Origin: Caryophanales bacterium
GTDB taxonomy: Bacteria > Bacillota_I > Bacilli_A > RFN20 > CAG-288
Length of the DNA: 55,090 nucleotides
NCBI GenBank assembly: GCA_021621525.1
Contig: JAJVUU010000002.1
Span: 1-55,090 of the forward strand
Reading direction: 5' to 3'
This document shows, piece by piece, positions 49,913-55,090 of the stretch. A program made the translations under genes and the position numbers. Below the pieces are notes generated by a model. That model did no database searches and was not told where the DNA came from. It saw only the letters and a program-made list of their open reading frames with translations. How positions within the stretch are numbered: position 1 is the first letter of the stretch; every line of letters begins with the position of its first letter.

Positions 49913-50584
49913 ATGACTACTGAAAACAAAGAATTGAATATCATTCTGATGGGTCCCCCTGCCGCTGGCAAGGGTACCCAGTCGGAATTGATTGTCAGCA
50001 ACTTCGCCGTTCCACACATTTCGACCGGCGATATGCTGCGCAGTGCTGTTTCCGATAAGACTCCATTGGGCTTGAAAGCCGCTGAATACATGAATGCCGG
50101 AAAGCTTGTTCCGGATGATGTCATCATCGGCCTTGTCGAAGAACGCATCTCCAAGGATGACTGCAGGAAGGGTTTCCTTCTTGACGGATTCCCGAGAACC
50201 ATTCCTCAGGCTGAAGCCCTGGATACGATGCTTGCAAAGCTGGGAAGGAAAATCAACTCCGTCATCCTTCTGACGGCAGATGATGAAGTACTGACCGGCC
50301 GTATCACATCAAGGCGTGTGTGTCCCAACTGTGGCGCCAGCTACAACATCAACACCAAGAAACCGAAGGTCGAAGGTGTATGCGACAGCTGCGGTGCAAC
50401 CCTGATACAGCGCAAGGATGACAATGCGGAAGCTTTCAAGGTACGTCTGAAGGCCTATGCCGACCAAACATTCCCGATTGCCGATTATTACGCCAAGAAA
50501 GGCGTCGTGAGTGAAGTCAATGCCCTCCAGTCTATCGATGAAGTCTTTGCAGACGTTAAGAAGGCTCTCTCAGAGGCGGAATAA
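49913..50584 (+). CDS. adk: Adenylate kinase
   Basis: 223 residues. P-loop GPPAAGKGTQ (about 14-23), ISTGDMLR, DGFPRT and a zinc-binding lid with CPNCGASY ... CDSCGATL (about 139-166), typical of Gram-positive Adk. Interconverts AMP plus ATP and two ADP. The normal position between secY and map. TAATG overlap with map. Confidence 0.97.
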   Translation: MTTENKELNIILMGPPAAGKGTQSELIVSNFAVPHISTGDMLRSAVSDKTPLGLKAAEYMNAGKLVPDDVIIGLVEERISKDDCRKGFLLDGFPRTIPQAEALDTMLAKLGRKINSVILLTADDEVLTGRITSRRVCPNCGASYNINTKKPKVEGVCDSCGATLIQRKDDNAEAFKVRLKAYADQTFPIADYYAKKGVVSEVNALQSIDEVFADVKKALSEAE

Positions 50585-51390
50585 TGATCATCATCAAAAC
50601 CAAACGAGAAATGGAAAAGATGGTGGAAGCTGGAAACAAGCTTGGTCCGATTTTTGACCTTTTGGCTCAGGAAATCAGGCCTGGACGTTCCACTGCCGAA
50701 ATCGACAAACTTGCTGAAAAGTTTATCCGGGACACCGGTGGTAAGCCGAACTTCTCTCTGGAGGAAGGCTATCATTGGGCAGTGTGTGCATCCGTCAATT
50801 CCACTTTGATTCATGGCATTCCGTCGAAAAGTGTAGTCTTGCAGGAAGGCGACATTCTCTCCATCGACATGGGAAACCTTGACAGCAACGGTTTCAATGG
50901 CGATGCCTGCAGAACGTTCGCCGTAGGAAATATCTCCGATGAAGCGAAACGGCTCATCCGTTGCACCGAAGAATGTTTCTGGGAGGCTTTCAAGGTTCTC
51001 AAGCCTGGTCGCCATCTGTATGAAATCAGTATGGCCATTCAGAGAACCGCCGATAAATATGGCTACTCGCTCGTCAAAGAGTATGGTGGCCATGGCATCG
51101 GAAAAGAGATGCATGAAGATCCGTTCATCTACAATTACTACTCTCCGGAAATGGGACTCGGCCCCTATCTGAGAGAAGGCATGTGTCTTGCCATCGAACC
51201 CATGGTCATGTCCGGAAAAAGTGATATCATCACTGAAAAGGACGGCTGGGGCGTCGTATCAGCCGATCATAAGCTGACCTGTCACTATGAGAATGATGTC
51301 GTCATCACTTCTGATGGGGCAGTCGTTACGTCGGTTGACTCCAATGTCAAACGACATCTAAAAGAATTGGAGAATGAAAGCAAAGAATGA
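50584..51390 (+). CDS. map: Methionine aminopeptidase, type I
   Basis: 268 residues (usual about 250, with a C-terminal charged tail NVKRHLKELENESKE). Metal ligands: Asp in LSIDMGN and Asp in NGDACRTF, His in GHGIGKEMHE, Glu in AIEPMV and Glu in HYENDVVIT. The substrate His is in LIHGIPS. The usual YHGD reads FNGD; that His is not a metal ligand. Removes N-terminal Met from nascent proteins. Confidence 0.96.
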   Translation: MIIIKTKREMEKMVEAGNKLGPIFDLLAQEIRPGRSTAEIDKLAEKFIRDTGGKPNFSLEEGYHWAVCASVNSTLIHGIPSKSVVLQEGDILSIDMGNLDSNGFNGDACRTFAVGNISDEAKRLIRCTEECFWEAFKVLKPGRHLYEISMAIQRTADKYGYSLVKEYGGHGIGKEMHEDPFIYNYYSPEMGLGPYLREGMCLAIEPMVMSGKSDIITEKDGWGVVSADHKLTCHYENDVVITSDGAVVTSVDSNVKRHLKELENESKE

Positions 51391-51605
51391 GCAGAGAAGA
51401 TTTCATTAAGATGGAGGGAACGGTTCTCGATTCCCTGCCCGGCGAGAAGTTTTCGGTACAACTCGACGGTGGCGCCGTAATCCGCGCCAGGGTTTCCGGC
51501 AAAATGAGGATGAACAAGATTCATATTCTCCCCGGAGACAAGGTTACGGTTGAAATCTCTCCTTATGATGTCACAAATGGCTGCATCGTGTACCGATTCA
51601 AGTAA
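51387..51605 (+). CDS. infA: Translation initiation factor IF-1
   Basis: 72 residues, normal. An OB fold: EGTVLDSLPGEKFSVQLDGG (about 9-28), ISGKMR-type VSGKMRMNKIHILPGDKV, and DVTNGCIVYRFK at the end. It binds the 30S A site. Overlaps map by 4 bp (ATGA). Confidence 0.97.
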   Translation: MSREDFIKMEGTVLDSLPGEKFSVQLDGGAVIRARVSGKMRMNKIHILPGDKVTVEISPYDVTNGCIVYRFK

Positions 51606-51632
51606 AGAAGACTTTTAAAGGAGAACTTAACA

Positions 51633-51746
51633 ATGAAAGTTAGAGCTTCAGTTAAGCCGATCTGCGATAAGTGCAGAGTTATTAAGCGTAAGGGACGTGT
51701 CATGGTCATCTGCTCCAATCCAAAGCATAAGCAGAGACAGGGTTAA
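51633..51746 (+). CDS. rpmJ: 50S ribosomal protein L36, zinc form
   Basis: 37 residues. It starts MKVRASVKPICDKC and ends NPKHKQRQG. The zinc set is Cys11, Cys14, Cys27 and His32. AAAGGAG at about 51618-51624 precedes the start. Its place between infA and rpsM is the standard order. Confidence 0.97.
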   Translation: MKVRASVKPICDKCRVIKRKGRVMVICSNPKHKQRQG

Positions 51747-51766
51747 AGAAAGGACATCGGATAAAT

Positions 51767-52141
51767 ATGGCTCGTATTGCAGGCGTTGATATTCCGAACG
51801 ACAAGCAGTTGGTCTATTCCCTCCGTTACATCTATGGTATCGGACTTACCACAGCCAAGAAAATTGTCGTCGATGCTAAAGTTGATGGCACCAAGCGTGT
51901 CAAAGATTGTTCTGAAGAAGAACTGACTGCCGTCAGAAACGAAGTCGCCAAGTATGTCGTCGAAGGTGACCTCCGCAGACAGTATGCTCTTGATATCAAG
52001 AGACTTGAAGAAATCGGTACCTATCGTGGTCAGAGACATAAGAAGAACCTTCCTTGCCGTGGCCAGAGAGACAAGACCAATGCTCGTACCTGCAAGGGTC
52101 CGAGAAAGACTGTTGCCAACCATAAGAAAGCAACAATGTAA
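51767..52141 (+). CDS. rpsM: 30S ribosomal protein S13
   Basis: 124 residues, normal. MARIAGVDIPNDKQLVYSL, YGIGLTTAKKI, GTYRGQRHKKNLPCRGQRDK (about 89-108) with the C-terminal basic tail that touches P-site tRNA. Confidence 0.98.
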   Translation: MARIAGVDIPNDKQLVYSLRYIYGIGLTTAKKIVVDAKVDGTKRVKDCSEEELTAVRNEVAKYVVEGDLRRQYALDIKRLEEIGTYRGQRHKKNLPCRGQRDKTNARTCKGPRKTVANHKKATM

Positions 52142-52159
52142 TCGGGAGGATAGAATAAA

Positions 52160-52552
52160 ATGGCTGATAAAAAGACTACTATCAGAAAGAAGAAGGCAAA
52201 GCTTAACTTTACCAAGGGTGTTGCTCACATCCATGCGACTTTCTCCAACACCATCATTTCTATCTCTGATGAACAGGGTAGAGTCATCGCTTGGGCCAGC
52301 GCTGGTACTTCCGGTTATTCCGGAAGCAGAAAGTCCACTCCTTTTGCTGCCCAGATCGCTGCAACCAATGTTGCCAAGACCTGCTTTGATCGTGGATTGA
52401 GAAGTGTCGATGTCGAAATCAAGGGTCCTGGCCCGGGCAGAGAAACTGCTACCAGAGCTTTGGAAGCTGCCGGTCTTAAGGTCCTTTCCATCGCTGATGT
52501 CACTCCGATTCCGCATAACGGCTGCCGTCCGGCCAAGAAGCCTCGCGGTTAA
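52160..52552 (+). CDS. rpsK: 30S ribosomal protein S11
   Basis: 130 residues, normal. AHIHATFSNTIISISDEQG (about 22-40), STPFAAQIAA and the end IPHNGCRPAKKPRG are typical. Lies on the 30S platform with S6-S18. Confidence 0.98.
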   Translation: MADKKTTIRKKKAKLNFTKGVAHIHATFSNTIISISDEQGRVIAWASAGTSGYSGSRKSTPFAAQIAATNVAKTCFDRGLRSVDVEIKGPGPGRETATRALEAAGLKVLSIADVTPIPHNGCRPAKKPRG

Positions 52553-52576
52553 AGAATAGCGGAAAGGAGAGCTAGA

Positions 52577-53548
52577 ATGAAAGAATTCGAACAGCCGAAG
52601 TTCAATATCGACAAATCCGACATCCGTCCGAATTATGGACGTTTCACCGTCACTCCGCTTGAAACGGGTTATGGTGTCACTGTCGGTAACGCTTTGAGAA
52701 GAGTCCTTCTCTCCTCTTTACCTGGTATTGCCGTCTATGCCATCGAAGTCGATGGCGCACGTCATGAATACACTCCACTTCCAGGTGTAGTTGAAGATCT
52801 GACGCAGATTGTCCTCAACATCAAGGAACTCGTCCTTCATGATGATTCCGATATCGATGAAGACAAGATCCTGAAACTCGATGTTACTGCCAAAGACGAT
52901 GAAAAGACCGTCAAGGCCGGAGATATCGTCTGCCCGGACATGGTTTCCGTCGTCAACAAGGAGATGGTCATCTGCCATCTTGCCAAGGGCGGTCACATCC
53001 GTATGTCCTTATACGCCAAGAAGGGCCGTGGATTCATCACTGCTGAAGAAAACAAGGCTTCCAATTGGCCGTTAGGATTGATTGCTGTCGATTCCAACTT
53101 CTCTCCAATTGTCAAAGCCAACATCACCGTCGAACCGACCCGTGTCGGCCACGACGCCAACTATGAAAAGCTTGTCATCGATGTTACGACCGATGGAAGC
53201 ATGGAAGCCAGCGACGCTGTTGCTTTGGCTGCCAAAATCCTCGATGAGCACTTCAAGCTCTTCGAAGATCTCAACCAGGCTGTCAAGGATGCGACAGTCA
53301 TGGCCACCAGCAAAGAAAAACCTGAGAATCAGTTCAATTCTATGACTCTTGAGGATCTGGACCTTTCCGTCCGTTCCTACAACTGTCTCAAGAGAAATGG
53401 ACTGAAGACTGTCCAGGAACTTTGCAACATGAAGGAATCCGAACTGATGACCGTCCGTAACCTTGGAAAGAAGTCCTACAAGGAAATTCTCGACAAGTTG
53501 GCGGCCTTCGGTTTATCCCTCCAGCATGACGATAACACCAAGAAGTAA
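52577..53548 (+). CDS. rpoA: RNA polymerase alpha subunit
   Basis: 323 residues, near normal (314). The N-terminal dimerisation domain has GNALRRVLLSSLPGIAV (about 36-52); the C-terminal domain has MTLEDLDLSVRSYNCLKRNG (about 256-275) and MTVRNLGKKSYKEI with the UP-element and activator contact surface. AAAGGAGAG upstream. Confidence 0.98.
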   Translation: MKEFEQPKFNIDKSDIRPNYGRFTVTPLETGYGVTVGNALRRVLLSSLPGIAVYAIEVDGARHEYTPLPGVVEDLTQIVLNIKELVLHDDSDIDEDKILKLDVTAKDDEKTVKAGDIVCPDMVSVVNKEMVICHLAKGGHIRMSLYAKKGRGFITAEENKASNWPLGLIAVDSNFSPIVKANITVEPTRVGHDANYEKLVIDVTTDGSMEASDAVALAAKILDEHFKLFEDLNQAVKDATVMATSKEKPENQFNSMTLEDLDLSVRSYNCLKRNGLKTVQELCNMKESELMTVRNLGKKSYKEILDKLAAFGLSLQHDDNTKK

Positions 53549-53564
53549 AGAGAGGTAAACTACT

Positions 53565-53972
53565 ATGGGTACTATTGGTAGAAGAAATGTACACGGCAAG
53601 GGCGGTGTCCGCTTCAAGGCCGGTTATACTTCCGACAAGAGAAAGAATATGCTCAGAAACGTCGTTTCTCAGCTTATCATCTCTGGTCAGGTCGAAGTCA
53701 CTCTGACGGTTGCCAAGCGTGCAAGCCAGGAAGCCGAACGCCTTGTCACATATGCCAAGGCCGGTGATCTTGCAAACCGCCGTCTTGCTGCCAGATTTGT
53801 CCGTGAACAGGGATTCATCGATCCGAAGACCGGCAAGAATGCCTTGCAGAAGCTCTTCGATGTCTATGGCCCGAAGTACAAGGACAGAAACGGTGGCTAC
53901 ACCAGAGTCCTGAAGACTTACAATCGTCGTGGCGACAATGCCCCGATGGCCATCTTAGCCTTCGTCGACTAA
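53565..53972 (+). CDS. rplQ: 50S ribosomal protein L17
   Basis: 135 residues (usual about 120). NMLRNVVSQLIISGQVEVTL (about 27-46) and RNGGYTRVLKTYNRRGDNAP (about 107-126) are typical. Last gene of the operon, followed by a terminator 14 bases on. In Bacillus the ecfA genes come next; here they do not. Confidence 0.97.
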   Translation: MGTIGRRNVHGKGGVRFKAGYTSDKRKNMLRNVVSQLIISGQVEVTLTVAKRASQEAERLVTYAKAGDLANRRLAARFVREQGFIDPKTGKNALQKLFDVYGPKYKDRNGGYTRVLKTYNRRGDNAPMAILAFVD

Positions 53973-53984
53973 TCAACAATAATG

Positions 53985-54014
53985 CCTTAGGCTTCATGCC
54001 TAAGACATTTTTAT
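53985..54014 (+). terminator. Terminator of the ribosomal protein operon
   Basis: CTTAGGC (53986-53992) pairs with GCCTAAG (53998-54004) around five bases, followed by ACATTTTTATTT. Confidence 0.8.
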
Positions 54015-54020
54015 TTGGCT

Positions 54021-54677
54021 TTATTCGATTGTTTTCTTACCGGATATCATCTCAAAATGGCAGTTTGCGATACCTAGGTCAAGCTTGGTATAGAATCCGC
54101 CCTTGGTGCTTCTTTTTACCTGGCCGTCTTCCTGGAGTTCAAAACGGAACTTCTGCTGATTCATGGCTGTCGGTGCAAGAAGGGCAGCTTTGACTCCCTC
54201 CAAGAACCAGGAAGGGGAGTCTTTTTTAGCGTTGCTTGCTTTTTCAATCGGCTTGCTTTGGTGGCTGACTCCCTGAGTGACACCATAGCCTAAGGCGATG
54301 AGGCAGACGAGTTTTTCACCTTTCTGAATGATTGCCTTGCTCTTTCCGTGGGTCAGAGCGACAAAGCAGGTGTTCAGTCCAAGCTCCTGAGCCTTCAGTA
54401 CGATTCTCTCTCCCTGATAGCCGAGTGTTTCATCCAAGGGGTCTGACTTCTTTTTGATGAGGGCGATGTAATTTTTCACACCGCTGAATTTTCCGTAGTG
54501 TGCCATGAAGGAATCAAAGCTCTTCGGCTCGTCATAGATGGCCTGGATATGGAGATTGTTCTCTTGGTTGATTTCTGCTATGAGGGTATCCAGGATAGCC
54601 TTCTTTTCTTCTTCAATCGGTTTGTCCTGGTATTGTCTTACGCTGTGACGGCTCTTCATGACTTCAATGAGTTCCAT
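54021..54677 (-). CDS. Nitroreductase-family flavoprotein
   Basis: 218 residues. The FMN-binding N-terminus MKSRHSVRQYQDKPIEEE (about 7-24), a central YQGERIVLKAQELGLNTCFV (about 96-115) typical of the family, and a late LLAPTAMNQQKFRFEL where the family's catalytic-site loop usually comes earlier. This rearranged order matches a Firmicutes subgroup often named nitroreductase/TM1586-like. AAAGGAA lies before the start at 54677; the ATG at 54704 is less likely. Substrate unknown. Confidence 0.75.
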   Translation of the reverse strand: MELIEVMKSRHSVRQYQDKPIEEEKKAILDTLIAEINQENNLHIQAIYDEPKSFDSFMAHYGKFSGVKNYIALIKKKSDPLDETLGYQGERIVLKAQELGLNTCFVALTHGKSKAIIQKGEKLVCLIALGYGVTQGVSHQSKPIEKASNAKKDSPSWFLEGVKAALLAPTAMNQQKFRFELQEDGQVKRSTKGGFYTKLDLGIANCHFEMISGKKTIE

Positions 54678-54976
54678 GGTCTTGTTTTCCTTTCTTGGTT
54701 TCATTGTTCCTGTCTGGCATTGTCTTCAGAATTTCCAAGGCATGATTCAGCATGTCGATGAGACTTTGAAGACTGTCTTTCCGGATCAAAATAATAGTAG
54801 TTCTTCGTTTCTTCCTTTCGCATCTTGCCCAAACCGTTATTCTTCATGACCTTCGGATGGTGGCTGGTCCTTTTGAACGAATCTATTATACGACGTTCGC
54901 TTCCTTTTCTTTTATCGAGAAAGAAAATCGAGAATGATGGAATGGATAGAGGAGAGAAAAAACGCGATGATTGCAT
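54664..54976 (-). pseudogene. ArsR-like regulator remnant
   Basis: One frame reads SHHPKVMKNNGLGKMRKEET and KNYYYFDPER, resembling the recognition helix, wing and YY-DP end of ArsR repressors. A one-base change then leads into LQSLIDMLNHALEILK, which looks like the C-terminal helix and runs into the nitroreductase start. The N-terminal helices are missing or scrambled. It was probably the regulator of the nitroreductase gene. Moderate confidence. Confidence 0.4.
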
Positions 54977-55090
54977 GGGTTGACGATGATTGCAAAAAAT
55001 ATATATAAATTGTAAATTTAAAATGGATTAAATCTAGAAATCAATGTAAAAATTTGCAAAAAATATAATAATTACAGATAATTAGAATAT

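Noticed and set aside
54977..55090. AT-rich right end as a replication origin or attachment site
   Set aside because: No DnaA boxes, repeats or integrase; only ordinary AT-rich sequence could be seen in this short piece.

Overview
The window looks like the chromosome of a low-to-mid GC, Gram-positive, anaerobic gut-type bacterium, most likely an Erysipelotrichales-like member of the Firmicutes/Bacilli. The evidence is a long Firmicutes-order ribosomal protein operon without rpmD (L30), zinc-type S14 and L36, a zinc-lid adenylate kinase, ECF vitamin transporter S components, a Zur/Znu zinc locus and lipoproteins with Ser-rich linkers. The lineage is an inference. No rRNA, tRNA, CRISPR array or prophage was seen.

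Layout. 1-0.5 kb: the 3' end of a group II intron, antisense in a lipoprotein gene that it cuts short. 0.8-9.2 kb: a divergent lipid-modification locus. The left arm encodes a FatA-type acyl-ACP thioesterase, a dedicated acyl carrier protein and an acyl-AMP ligase. The right arm encodes a homologue of the Cutibacterium polyunsaturated fatty acid (linoleate) isomerase, two tandem CrtI/RETSAT-like flavoenzymes and, between them, a flavin/[2Fe-2S] reductase. 9.2-15.4 kb: two AAA_14/DUF4143 ATPase genes, each preceded by three tandem direct repeats (33-bp and 23-bp period), with a THF riboswitch-controlled folT, a zinc-ribbon membrane protein and a PAP2 phosphatase between them. 15.4-22.9 kb: a frameshifted YhhN-like gene, an HD-domain protein, zur and znuABC around a near-ideal Zur box, a third CrtI-like flavoenzyme, bioY and a MerR regulator. 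23-27 kb: a 1024-residue lipoprotein with eight tandem repeats and a decayed aldo/keto reductase. 27-38.7 kb: GH43, GH2, FucO-type dehydrogenase, cupin, LUD protein, a DUF975/PF06541 membrane protein, a MATE transporter behind a terminator-like hairpin, a frameshifted CMD-cupin gene and a spermidine-synthase-fold protein. 38.8-54 kb: the S10-spc-alpha operon from rpsJ to rplQ. 54-55 kb: a nitroreductase and an ArsR-like remnant.

The lipid locus is the best candidate for an undescribed system. The parts fit a load-modify-release scheme: the ligase charges a fatty acid onto the private ACP, the isomerase conjugates its double bonds, CrtI/RETSAT-like enzymes reduce the conjugated product with electrons from the [2Fe-2S] flavoreductase, and the thioesterase releases it. 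Family membership is read from sequence; the assembled pathway is inference. Recurring themes elsewhere are vitamin and metal uptake under recognisable control elements, several genes that appear to start with little or no leader, and a scatter of frameshifted genes between the operons.
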